NCBI GenBank assembly: GCA_036013505.1
Contig: CP107851.1
Coordinates: forward strand, 8,046,001-8,110,000
Length of the DNA stretch: 64,000 nucleotides
DNA from: Streptomyces sp. NBC_00510
GTDB taxonomy: Bacteria; Actinomycetota; Actinomycetes; Streptomycetales; Streptomycetaceae
Direction: 5' to 3'
In this document: in pieces, positions 1 through 7,354 of the stretch
How positions within the stretch are numbered: the first letter of the stretch is position 1
Layout: each line of letters opens with the position of its first letter
Made by a program: the position numbers and the translations under genes
Notes under the pieces: generated by a model
Told to the model about the DNA's origin: nothing
Seen by the model: the letters and a program-made list of their open reading frames with translations, nothing else
Database searches by the model: none

Positions 1-2
1 TC

Positions 3-59
3 CGACTCGCCGCACAGGTGGCCGTCGCGTGGACGGAACGCGGCGCACATCACATCTGA
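3..59 (+). CDS. possible 3' end of an upstream gene (partial)
   Basis: One frame entering from the left edge reads 18 sense codons and stops with TGA at 57-59. Its third positions are mostly G or C, as expected for a coding frame here, and the next gene starts 41 bases later on the same strand. The fragment is too short to assign a family, and the call rests only on frame and codon bias. Confidence 0.3.
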   Translation, partial: RLAAQVAVAWTERGAHHI

Positions 60-99
60 TCGCCCGGCCGGGCCCCGGCGCCCTCGGTACGGTGAGCGG

Positions 100-876
100 G
101 TGCCGAAAAACGAGAACCTGTTCTCCTCCGCGGCGGCCTGGCGCCGCCGGGCCGCCTCGCGTCTGGTGCACCGCGGCTGGCGGTGGGTCCAGGACGCGGG
201 TGCCGTCTCCGCCGAGCTCCCCGGCCCGCTGCGCTTCGGCCGGATCGGCGCGGGCACCCGGCTGGCGTTCCCGCAGGGGACGATCTTCGGCGAGCGCTGG
301 ATCCACCTCGGCGAGTGCTGCATCATCGGCGAACAGGTCACCCTGACGGCCGGGATGATGCCCGGCCTCGACCTCGGCCCCGACCCCGTCGTCCGGCTCG
401 GCAACGGCGTCGTCCTCGGCCGCGGCAGCCACGTGATCGCCTCCCGGCCGGTCGTGTTCGGCGACGACGTCTACTGCGGGCCGTACGTCTACGTGACGAG
501 CGACAACCACTCCTACGACGACCCGCACGAGCCCATCGGCCGCCAGTGGCCGCGCTCGGCGCCCGTGGAGATCGGCTCGGGGAGCTGGCTCGGCGCGGGC
601 GCGGTGGTCCTGCCGGGGGCGCGGATCGGGCGGAACGTCGTCGTCGCGGCGGGGGCGATCGTGCGGGGCGAGGTCCCCGACCACTCGGTGGTGGCGGGCG
701 CGCCGGCGCGGGTCGTCCGGCGCTGGACACCCGAGCGGGGGTGGGAGCCGCCGCTGCGGACGCCCGCCCCGGTGCCGGTGCCCGCCGGCGCGACCCACCA
801 GCAGCTGGCCGCGCTCGCGGGGCTCGACCCGGAACTCCTCTCAGGGCTGGAGGAGAAGCTCACCTCCGAGGCCTGA
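100..876 (+). CDS. hexapeptide-repeat (left-handed beta-helix) acyltransferase
   Basis: A 258-residue protein of the LbH/hexapeptide acyltransferase superfamily (maltose/galactoside O-acetyltransferase type), which transfers acyl groups from an acyl-CoA to a sugar or similar acceptor in the cytoplasm. The middle of the protein carries hexad repeats, a DNHSYDD loop holding the likely catalytic His, and a C-terminal run of helix turns ending in VVAGAPARVVRRW, the usual end of this fold. An N-terminal extension of about 60 residues and a C-terminal tail of about 50 lie outside the helix. The start is GTG at 100; no strong ribosome site is visible. The acceptor cannot be read from the sequence, and its neighbours are not a sugar cluster. 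Confidence 0.8.
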   Translation: MPKNENLFSSAAAWRRRAASRLVHRGWRWVQDAGAVSAELPGPLRFGRIGAGTRLAFPQGTIFGERWIHLGECCIIGEQVTLTAGMMPGLDLGPDPVVRLGNGVVLGRGSHVIASRPVVFGDDVYCGPYVYVTSDNHSYDDPHEPIGRQWPRSAPVEIGSGSWLGAGAVVLPGARIGRNVVVAAGAIVRGEVPDHSVVAGAPARVVRRWTPERGWEPPLRTPAPVPVPAGATHQQLAALAGLDPELLSGLEEKLTSEA

Positions 877-958
877 CCGGTCCGGGCGTCCGCGGCGTTT
901 CTTGCCGAACCGGCATGGAACGTTGCCTCCCGCCCGCGGCCGGCGTGATCGTGCGGTC

Positions 959-2032
959 ATGGACGACAACAACAGCGAGAACCGCGACGACAACACCGAG
1001 GTACCGGGCGGCGTGTGGGACGTGGTGGTCGTCGGGGGAGGCGCCGCCGGTCTGTCCGGCGCGCTGACCCTGGCACGCGTACGGCGGTCGGTGCTGGTGA
1101 TCGACGCGGGCGAGCCCCGCAACGCCCCGGCCGCCGCGGCACACGGCCTGCTGGGCCGCGACGGCGTCGCCCCGCTGGAACTGCTGCGCAAGGGGCGGGA
1201 GGAGGTCGCCTCCTACGGGGGCCGCGTCGTCAGCGGCCGCGTCACGGACATCCAGCGCGACGGCTGCCGGTTCGTGGTCGTGTGCGGGGACGGGCGGCGG
1301 GTGGCGGCGCGGCGGGTGCTGGTGACCTCCGGCCTGGTCGACGAGCTGCCGGACGTGCCCGGGCTGGCGCAGCGGTGGGGCAGGGACGTGCTGCACTGCG
1401 TGTTCTGCCACGGCTGGGAGGCGCGGGACACCGCGGTCGGGGTCCTCGGGAGCTTCCACCAGGCCCTGCTGTTCCGGCAGTTGTCGCAGGACGTGACGCT
1501 GCTCCTCGCACCCGGCGCCGATCTGACGCCCGATCAGTGGGAACAGCTCGCCGGTCTGGGCGTCGGCGTCGTCGAGGGCGTGGTGACCGGTCTGGAGACC
1601 GACGACGCGGACCGGCTGGCGGGGGTGCGCCTCGGCTCCGGGCACGTGGTGCCGGTCCGCGTGCTCGCGGTCGCCCCGCGCTTCACGGCACGGGCGTCCT
1701 TCCTCGGCGGTCTCGGCCTGACCGTGCGGGAGCATCCGGCGGGCTTCGGGGAGCAACTCGCGGTGGACGCCTCCGGCTTCACTGGCGTCGACGGCGTGTG
1801 GGCCGCGGGGAACGTCAGCGACCTGATGGCGGGCGTCCCTGCTGCCGCGGCGGCCGGGACGACCGCGGCCGCCGCGATCGTCATGGACCTGTTGACGGAC
1901 GACGCCCGTGCGGCGGCCCGGGCCCGCCGGCCCGCCGGCGCCGAGGTGTTCGGCGGGCGGATGGAGGCGGAGGTCACGCGGCGCGTGCTCGGCGCGCGCC
2001 GGCACGGCCTGGACCCGCTGCCGGGAGCGTGA
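959..2032 (+). CDS. thioredoxin-reductase-like FAD/NAD(P)-dependent oxidoreductase
   Basis: A 357-residue flavoprotein of the thioredoxin reductase-like class. An N-terminal VVVVGGGAAGLSG motif binds FAD, a redox-type CVFC pair followed by HGWE lies near residue 145, and a second nucleotide-binding glycine segment (VGVLGS) follows it. The C-terminal motif with DGVWAAGNV matches the FAD site of this family. The classic CATC active site is replaced by CVFC, a form common in actinobacterial stand-alone flavoprotein reductases, so the partner need not be thioredoxin. I chose ATG 959; an in-frame TTG at 902 would add 19 low-similarity residues. It stands alone between divergent or convergent genes. 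Confidence 0.85.
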   Translation: MDDNNSENRDDNTEVPGGVWDVVVVGGGAAGLSGALTLARVRRSVLVIDAGEPRNAPAAAAHGLLGRDGVAPLELLRKGREEVASYGGRVVSGRVTDIQRDGCRFVVVCGDGRRVAARRVLVTSGLVDELPDVPGLAQRWGRDVLHCVFCHGWEARDTAVGVLGSFHQALLFRQLSQDVTLLLAPGADLTPDQWEQLAGLGVGVVEGVVTGLETDDADRLAGVRLGSGHVVPVRVLAVAPRFTARASFLGGLGLTVREHPAGFGEQLAVDASGFTGVDGVWAAGNVSDLMAGVPAAAAAGTTAAAAIVMDLLTDDARAAARARRPAGAEVFGGRMEAEVTRRVLGARRHGLDPLPGA

Positions 2033-2060
2033 CTCCCCCGTCGCCCCGGTCGCCCCGGCC

Positions 2061-2633
2061 TCAGGCGGTGCGGGCCCGCAGATGGGCTCGCTCGCCCTGC
2101 CGCCCGAACAGGACGAGCAGTTCGACGGGGTCCTCGCCGTCGGGGCCGAGCCGGTGCGGGACGTGGGTGTCGAATTCGGCGGCCTCGCCCGGCTTCAGCA
2201 CCACGCGCCGGTCGCCGAGGAGCAGCAGCAGGCGTCCGGCCAGGACGTAGACCCATTCGAAGCCCTCATGGGTCTTCAACTCGGGCTCCGTACCCGGATG
2301 CGGCGGGATCAGCAGCTTGTGCGCCTGGATCCCGCCGGGTCGGCTCAGCGGCACGTACGTCAGGCCGTCGCGGGTGACCGGCCGGAGGTGGATGCGGGGA
2401 TCGCCGGTACCGGGCGCGCCGACGAGCTCGTCGAGCGGCACCGCGTGGACCTCCGCCAGGGTCAGCAGCAGCTCCAGGGTCGGCTTGCGGCTCCCGCCCT
2501 CGAGGCGGGACAGGGTGCTCTCGTTGATCCCCGTCCGCTCGGCCAGCTCGGCCAGGGTCATGCCGCGGCGGCGCCGCAGCTCCCGCAGCCGGGGCCCGAC
2601 GGCGTCCAGCACCTCTTTCCTCGTGACGTCCAT
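2061..2633 (-). CDS. XRE-family regulator with C-terminal cupin domain
   Basis: A 190-residue transcription factor. An N-terminal helix-turn-helix of the XRE/SinR type (MTLAELAERTGINESTLSRL, about residues 25-45) is followed by a cupin domain (about 105-180) with an H.GFEWVYVLAG.L strand and the HVPHRL segment. Family members bind a small ligand in the cupin and repress neighbouring transport or metabolic genes. The ATG at 2633 follows a TGAGGG box; an ATG 15 codons upstream is less likely. It lies downstream of the DMT exporter gene on the same strand, behind an inverted repeat that probably is its operator. The ligand is unknown. Confidence 0.88.
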   Translation of the reverse strand: MDVTRKEVLDAVGPRLRELRRRRGMTLAELAERTGINESTLSRLEGGSRKPTLELLLTLAEVHAVPLDELVGAPGTGDPRIHLRPVTRDGLTYVPLSRPGGIQAHKLLIPPHPGTEPELKTHEGFEWVYVLAGRLLLLLGDRRVVLKPGEAAEFDTHVPHRLGPDGEDPVELLVLFGRQGERAHLRARTA

Positions 2634-2640
2634 TCCCTCA

Positions 2641-2680
2641 GGTTGCCGAGACGGCATGGGGGATTGCAAGCGCGGCAACC
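2641..2680. promoter_or_regulatory. inverted repeat, candidate operator of the XRE-cupin gene
   Basis: GGTTGCCG at 2641-2648 is matched exactly by its reverse complement CGGCAACC at 2673-2680, with a 24-base spacer. It sits immediately 5' of the XRE-cupin start on the minus strand, in the short gap after the EamA gene. An autoregulatory site is an inference from position and symmetry. Confidence 0.45.
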
Positions 2681-2700
2681 GGCGGGCCGGCCGTACGTCG

Positions 2701-3564
2701 TCAGCCCGCCGCCAGCAGGACCGATCCCGCCAGGGCGAGGCCGGCGCCGGCGGCCTGGACGGGGCGGAGCCGCTCGCCGAGGACGCCCCGGGCGGCGAGG
2801 GCGGTGACGACGGGGTAGAGGGAGGCCAGCACGGCCGCCACCGCGACGGGGCCGTGGTGCGCCGCCAAGGCGTAGGAGCCGTTGGCCGCCACGTCCGCGA
2901 GGCCCACGAAGGACAGCGCGGGCAGGCTGCGCCACACCGTCGGCAGGCCGCCCTCGGGGAGCGACGGCGCGCCCCGCCGCACGGAGACCGCGAGGGCAGC
3001 CCCGCCCACGGCGACGTTGCAGACGCGCTGGACGAACAGCGCCAGGAAGAGCCCGGTCACGGTGTGGGACGCCTCCGCCACGAGCGACATGACCGCGCCG
3101 AAACCGAAGGCCGCGACCAGGGTCATGACCACCGCCTGCCGCTGTACGGGCGCCCCGCGCAACTCGGGCCCGCCGGCCAGGACGATGCCCACGACGGCCA
3201 CCGCGATGCCCGCGTACTGCACGGTCCCGGGGCGTTCTCCGAGCAGCAGCCCCACGCTCACCGGGACCGCCACCCCCACCGTGGCCAGCGGCGAGACGAC
3301 GCCCATGGGGCCGAGGGCGAGCGCGCGGTAGAAGCAGAGCATGGCGACCGGGCCGATCAGGCCCGCGGCCACCGCGAACCACAGGCGCGGGGAGGCCTCG
3401 CTCCAGCCGCCCGTCGCGACGACGACCGCGCCCAGCACGACGGCGGCCACGCCCTGGGAGACGACGACCACGGTGAGCGCCGGGAAACGGCGGGTGAGGA
3501 GCCCGCCGCCGAAGTCGGCGAGACCCCACAGCAGGCTGGTGGCCAGGGCGAAGACCGCGGTCAT
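2701..3564 (-). CDS. EamA/DMT-superfamily exporter
   Basis: A 287-residue integral membrane protein with about ten hydrophobic segments arranged as two EamA repeats (SLLWGLADFGGG at the N-terminus; a second half ending GAGLALAGSVLLAAG). The drug/metabolite transporter superfamily exports amino acids, nucleosides or other metabolites, and the substrate cannot be read from sequence. ATG 3564 is preceded by GGGAG at good spacing; an upstream in-frame ATG would add a non-hydrophobic leader overlapping the repeat-rich promoter. It is divergent from the XRE-cupin gene at 3660 and upstream of another XRE-cupin gene at 2633, so it is the obvious target of one or both. Confidence 0.88.
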   Translation of the reverse strand: MTAVFALATSLLWGLADFGGGLLTRRFPALTVVVVSQGVAAVVLGAVVVATGGWSEASPRLWFAVAAGLIGPVAMLCFYRALALGPMGVVSPLATVGVAVPVSVGLLLGERPGTVQYAGIAVAVVGIVLAGGPELRGAPVQRQAVVMTLVAAFGFGAVMSLVAEASHTVTGLFLALFVQRVCNVAVGGAALAVSVRRGAPSLPEGGLPTVWRSLPALSFVGLADVAANGSYALAAHHGPVAVAAVLASLYPVVTALAARGVLGERLRPVQAAGAGLALAGSVLLAAG

Positions 3565-3576
3565 GGGGCTCCCTCG

Positions 3577-3623
3577 CAGTACAGTACGGTGAACAGTGCA
3601 GTACACCCCACAGTAGTGCAGTG
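3577..3623. promoter_or_regulatory. iterated CAGT repeats in a divergent promoter
   Basis: Between the divergent EamA and XRE genes, CAGTACAGTAC (3577-3587) recurs as CAGTGCAGTAC (3594-3604) exactly 17 bases on, and a looser CAGTAGTGCAGTG (3611-3623) another 17 bases on. Six CAGT tetramers fall within 46 bases. A partial dyad GTGAACAGTGCAGTACAC covers 3590-3607. The arrangement looks like phased operator units for the adjacent XRE protein (inference). Confidence 0.5.
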
Positions 3624-3659
3624 AAGTGAACTCCTGCATTCATCATATTGGACGGTACG

Positions 3660-4232
3660 GTGCCGGACCTCGACCTGATCGCCCAGTCGCTCGCGCGCAA
3701 CGTCAAGCGCCTGCGCCTGGAGCGGGGCTACAGCCTCGACGCGCTCGCCGCCCGCGCCGGCGTCAGCCGCGGCATGCTGATCCAGATCGAGCAGGCGCGC
3801 ACCAACCCGAGCCTGGGCACCATCGTCCGCATCGGGGACGCGCTCGGCGCGAGCCTGGTGAACCTGCTGGACTACGCGGACGGGCCCAAGGTGCGGCTGG
3901 TCCCCGCCGACCAGGCCGTCGAGTTGTGGAGCACCCCCGCCGGCAGCCGCGGTCTGCTGCTGGCCGGCGGGCAGGCGCCGGGACCGCTGGAGATGTGGTC
4001 CTGGCGGATCATGCCGGGCGAGGGCCACGACTCGGACGCGCACCCACCCGGCACCGTCGAACTGATCCGCGTGGACCAGGGCGAGCTCACCCTCGTCGTC
4101 GACGGGCAGGAGCACCTCGTGCCCGCCGGGACGACCGCGAGCTTCGAGGCCGCGGCGCCGCACGGCTACCGCAACCGGGGCACCGAGGTGACGGAGATGA
4201 CGCTGGCCATCTCCGTCCCCGCCCCCCAGTGA
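3660..4232 (+). CDS. XRE-family regulator with C-terminal cupin domain
   Basis: A 190-residue regulator with an N-terminal XRE helix-turn-helix (SLDALAARAGVSRGMLIQIE, about residues 24-43) and a cupin domain over the last 90 residues. It shares architecture but little sequence with the regulator at 2633, so they are not recent duplicates. GTG 3660 has a GGAC box about eight bases upstream; an in-frame TTG at 3648 is the alternative and would add four residues. It is divergent from the EamA exporter across a promoter with repeated CAGT units, the standard arrangement for a local repressor or ligand-responsive activator. The ligand is not evident. Confidence 0.87.
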   Translation: MPDLDLIAQSLARNVKRLRLERGYSLDALAARAGVSRGMLIQIEQARTNPSLGTIVRIGDALGASLVNLLDYADGPKVRLVPADQAVELWSTPAGSRGLLLAGGQAPGPLEMWSWRIMPGEGHDSDAHPPGTVELIRVDQGELTLVVDGQEHLVPAGTTASFEAAAPHGYRNRGTEVTEMTLAISVPAPQ

Positions 4233-4260
4233 GACGGCACCGCCAACTCCCGGGATTTGT

Positions 4261-4273
4261 TAGCGTTCCGGAC
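4261..4273 (+). promoter_or_regulatory. -10 element of a likely leaderless promoter
   Basis: TAGCGT at 4261-4266 is followed by seven bases and then the ATG at 4274, with no ribosome site between. This spacing puts the transcription start at or next to the start codon. No convincing -35 box is visible. Confidence 0.4.
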
Positions 4274-4831
4274 ATGCGCGCACCCATCGGCACCTTCACC
4301 GACGTCCACCCCGCAGTGGAGCAGCTCGACCTGCTGCCGGCCCCCGTCGCGGCCGCACTGACCGCCTGGAGCGGGCAGGTGCCCGTCGAGGAGCTGCTGC
4401 TGGTCGACACCGACCCCGAGAAGGCCGACACCGCGGTCTTCACCGAGACGTACGGGGTCGCCCTGGAGCAGTCCGCGAACTGCGTGGTGGTCGCGGGCAA
4501 GCGCGGCGGGGAGGTGACGCTCGCCGCCTGCGTCGTCCTCGCCACCACGCGCGCCGACGTGAACGGCCTCGTGCGGCGTCATCTCGGCGTCCGCAAGGCC
4601 TCGTTCGCGCCGATGGACACCGCCGTGGGCGAGAGCGGCATGGAGTACGGCGGCATCACCCCGATCGGGCTGCCCGCCGACTGGCCGCTGCTGGTCGACG
4701 CAGCGGTCGCGGACACGCCGTACGTGATCATCGGCAGCGGCCGCCGGCGCGGCAAACTGCTCGTGCCCGGCAAGGCGCTGGCCTCGCTGCCCGGCGTGGA
4801 ACTGCTGGAAGGGCTGGGACTCCCCGCGTGA
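4274..4831 (+). CDS. YbaK/EbsC-family aminoacyl-tRNA deacylase
   Basis: A 185-residue protein of the YbaK/ProX family, stand-alone editing enzymes that hydrolyse mischarged tRNA (typically Cys- or Ala-tRNA(Pro)) in the cytoplasm. It shows the family's conserved segments: an invariant Lys in VVAGKRGGE (about residue 77), KASFAP, and GGITPIGLP near residue 135. Length matches the family. The start ATG 4274 is probably leaderless. Its 3' end overlaps the next gene by four bases (GTGA), so the two are translationally coupled. The exact tRNA substrate cannot be told from sequence. Confidence 0.9.
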   Translation: MRAPIGTFTDVHPAVEQLDLLPAPVAAALTAWSGQVPVEELLLVDTDPEKADTAVFTETYGVALEQSANCVVVAGKRGGEVTLAACVVLATTRADVNGLVRRHLGVRKASFAPMDTAVGESGMEYGGITPIGLPADWPLLVDAAVADTPYVIIGSGRRRGKLLVPGKALASLPGVELLEGLGLPA

Positions 4832-5646
4832 CGGAGCTGCTGGACCGCCTGGAGCGCTACTACGACGCCGTGCCCCGCGCGGGCGCCCGCGCCGAGGAGC
4901 ACGGCCCGCTCACCCTCTTCGTGCGCGAGGGCGTCGGCTGGCCCTTCTACGCCCGCCCGACGCCCGGCGCCGACGGCACCGTCGGCCGGGCCGACGTCGA
5001 CCGGGTCCGGGCCCGCCAGCGCGAGCTGGGCGTGCCCGAGTGCTTCGAGTGGGTCGCGGAGACCACCCCCGGCCTCCGGGAGGCGGCGCAGGCGTCCGGC
5101 CTGGCCGTGCACGAGCACCCGCTGATGGTGCTGGATCCGCTCGTCCCGTCACCGCCGCCGGAACTCCCCGCGGACGTCGGCGTACGGCTGCTCCGGCCCG
5201 GCGACCCCGCGCTGCCCAGCGCGCTCACCGTCCCGCACCTGGCCTTCGCGCAGCCCGGCACCGCCATCGGCACCGCCGGGCGGGCGGAACTCGCCGCCGC
5301 GCTCCCGCTGCACGCCGCCCCGGGACTCGTCGCGACCGCGGAGGCCCGCCTGCGGGCCGGGCTCACCGTCCACGCCGCGGCCGTCGAGGACGGCACCGCG
5401 CTGTGCGCGGGCCAGTACAACCCCGTGGGCGAGGTCTGCGAGATCGTCGGCGTCGGCACCCTGCCCAGCGCCCGCCGCCGCGGCCTGGCCCTCGCGGTCA
5501 CCGGCGCGCTCGTCGCCGACGCCCGCGAACGCGGGCTGACCACGGTGTTCCTCTCCGCGGGGGACGAGGACGTCGCCCGGATCTACGCCCGGCTCGGCTT
5601 CCGCCGGGTCGCGACGGCGCTCATCGCGGAGCCGTCCGTCCCCTGA
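4828..5646 (+). CDS. GNAT-family N-acetyltransferase
   Basis: A 272-residue protein whose C-terminal half (about 110-265) is a GNAT fold: the motif A region EIVGVGTLPSARRRGLA carries the RxxGxA-type pyrophosphate loop for acetyl-CoA, and IYARLGFRRV is the motif B helix-turn. The N-terminal 100 residues are a less conserved, degenerate GNAT-like domain, so the protein may be a double-GNAT. GTG 4828 overlaps the YbaK stop, giving an operon of two. Its 3' end overlaps the convergent GNAT gene by 26 bases. The acceptor substrate is unknown. Confidence 0.85.
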   Translation: MTELLDRLERYYDAVPRAGARAEEHGPLTLFVREGVGWPFYARPTPGADGTVGRADVDRVRARQRELGVPECFEWVAETTPGLREAAQASGLAVHEHPLMVLDPLVPSPPPELPADVGVRLLRPGDPALPSALTVPHLAFAQPGTAIGTAGRAELAAALPLHAAPGLVATAEARLRAGLTVHAAAVEDGTALCAGQYNPVGEVCEIVGVGTLPSARRRGLALAVTGALVADARERGLTTVFLSAGDEDVARIYARLGFRRVATALIAEPSVP

Positions 5647-6151
5647 CGGGCCGCCCGGACGGGGCGGGCGAAAGGTCCAGCGACAGCGGGATCGAGTGCT
5701 CGGCGAACCCCAGGCTGCGGTACAGCGGCTCCGCCTCCGGGGTCGCGTGCAGGTCGACGCGGGTCACGCCCTGCTCCGCGAACCACGCGAGCAGGGCCTG
5801 CGTCGTCGCCCGCGCGTACCCCAGGCCGCGGTAACGGGTGTCGGTGCAGACGTTGAAGACGAAGCCGAACCGGCCCGCCGGGTGCCCCGGCGCGGGCAGC
5901 CGCTCCTCGACCCGGCCCACCGCGCACGCCGCCAGGTGCGGCCCGTCCGCGACCGCGGGGTCGCCGTCCACCACGAACGCCCCCAGCCATCTCGCGCCGC
6001 CCCCGCCGAGCTGCTCGCGCGCCCGCTCCTCGGCGGCCGCCTCCCACGGACCGGGCTCGTCCCGCCCGCTCATGGCCAGGAACATCAGCCGCCGCAGCCG
6101 TACCAGCTCGGCGGCGTCATCGGGTCGGGCAGGGCGTACGGGACCGGGCAT
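5621..6151 (-). CDS. GNAT-family N-acetyltransferase
   Basis: A 176-residue single-domain GNAT. Acetyl-CoA-binding motif A is visible as FNVCTDTRYRGLGYAR, followed by a helix and the C-terminal EPLYRSLGF motif typical of the fold. It starts at ATG 6151 and runs toward the coupled GNAT gene on the plus strand, overlapping its last 26 bases tail to tail. It is not closely similar to that neighbour, so the pair is not a tandem duplication. The substrate is unknown. Confidence 0.86.
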   Translation of the reverse strand: MPGPVRPARPDDAAELVRLRRLMFLAMSGRDEPGPWEAAAEERAREQLGGGGARWLGAFVVDGDPAVADGPHLAACAVGRVEERLPAPGHPAGRFGFVFNVCTDTRYRGLGYARATTQALLAWFAEQGVTRVDLHATPEAEPLYRSLGFAEHSIPLSLDLSPAPSGRPVRGRTAPR

Positions 6152-6221
6152 GTGCGCACGCTACAACAGGGCATCAGGCCGTACGCAGCGGATTTCCGAC
6201 ACCTCTGGGGAGCCCCGGCGG

Positions 6222-6629
6222 CTAGCCGAGCCGGGGGATCTCGATCGCGGGGCAGCGGTCCATGACCATGAGCGGGCCCGCGCCCCGGGTGCGCTCGTAC
6301 GCGTCCTCGTCGATCACGCCGAGCTGGTACCAGACCGCCTTCGCGCCGATCGCGACGGCCTCGTCCGCGACGGCACCGGCCAGGTCGGAGTTGACGAAGA
6401 CGTCCACCACGTCGACCGGGAACGGGATGTCGGCCAGCGAGGCGTAACCCTGCTCGCCGTGCACGGTCTCGGCCTTCGGGTGCACCGGCACCACGCGCTT
6501 GCCGTACCGCTGCAGCACCGCGGCGACGCCGTACGCCGCCCGTGAGGCGTTGTTGGACAGCCCCACCACGGCCCAGGTGTCGCCGAGGCCGGTCAGGATC
6601 TTCCGAACCGTCGCGTCGTCTCCGTACAC
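6222..6629 (-). CDS. CoA-binding domain protein (YccU-like)
   Basis: A 135-residue protein made of one Rossmann CoA-binding domain of the YccU/succinyl-CoA-synthetase-alpha type. It shows WAVVGLSNN near residue 20, the GKRVVPVHPK strand, DVVDVFVNSD, and AKAVWYQLGV near residue 97. Proteins of this family bind CoA but have no settled reaction. The GTG at 6629 has a GGGAGGA ribosome site five bases upstream, which fixes the start against a longer frame beginning at 6860. It is divergent from the YigZ-like gene. Confidence 0.88.
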   Translation of the reverse strand: MYGDDATVRKILTGLGDTWAVVGLSNNASRAAYGVAAVLQRYGKRVVPVHPKAETVHGEQGYASLADIPFPVDVVDVFVNSDLAGAVADEAVAIGAKAVWYQLGVIDEDAYERTRGAGPLMVMDRCPAIEIPRLG

Positions 6630-6702
6630 GTCGTCCTCCCTCGATTCCGATCCGCAGCAGTCAACCAGAGGACGCACCTGACTGTTCCCGTAGGGTGGCG
6701 GG

Positions 6703-7332
6703 GTGGTGGAGCGGTATCTGACGATCGGGCGAGAGCACGTCCACGAGAGCGAGATCAAGCGCTCGCGGTTCCTGTGCGCACTGGCGCCGGTGCCCGGTGA
6801 GGAGGCGGCGCAGGAGTTCATCGCCCGTGTCCGCAAGGAGCACGCCGGGGCGACGCACAACTGCTACGCGTACGTGATCGGCGCCGAGGGCCGGATCCAC
6901 AAGGCGAGCGACGACGGCGAGCCGGGCGGCACCGCCGGCACCCCGATGCTGCAGGTGCTGCTGCGCCGAGAGGTCCGCGACGTCGTCGCCGTCGTCACCC
7001 GCTACTACGGCGGCATCCAGCTGGGCGCGGGCGGTCTGGTCCGCGCCTACGGGGGTGCCGTGTCGGCGGCGCTCGACGAGCTCGGCACGGTCGAGCGGCA
7101 GAAGCTCGCGCTGGTCACCGTCGTCGCCGACCACCAGCGGGCCGGGCGCATCGAGAACGACCTGCGCGCCGCCGGCCGCACCGTACGAGGCGTCGCCTAC
7201 GGCGCGGCGGAGGTGCGCATCGAGCTGGGCGTGCCGGAGGAGGAACTGGCGGCCTTCCGGAGCTGGCTCGCCGACGCCTCCGCCGGGACCGCGGGCGTCG
7301 AGGTGTCGGGCAGCGCTTTCGTGGACGTGTAG
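6703..7332 (+). CDS. YigZ/IMPACT-family protein (UPF0029)
   Basis: A 209-residue protein with the UPF0029 signature (SDDGEPGGTAGTPML, about residues 66-80) and a following RYYGGIQLGAGGL segment, then a C-terminal ferredoxin-like domain. The family includes yeast IMPACT/YIH1, a regulator of the Gcn2 kinase, and bacterial YigZ, whose biochemical role is not established. The GTG at 6703 comes six bases after a TAGGGT hexamer (6691-6696) without a clear ribosome site, so the mRNA may be leaderless. It is convergent with the kinase gene, 22 bases apart. Confidence 0.9.
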   Translation: MVERYLTIGREHVHESEIKRSRFLCALAPVPGEEAAQEFIARVRKEHAGATHNCYAYVIGAEGRIHKASDDGEPGGTAGTPMLQVLLRREVRDVVAVVTRYYGGIQLGAGGLVRAYGGAVSAALDELGTVERQKLALVTVVADHQRAGRIENDLRAAGRTVRGVAYGAAEVRIELGVPEEELAAFRSWLADASAGTAGVEVSGSAFVDV

Positions 7333-7354
7333 CGGCCTGGGCCCGTCCGGGAGG

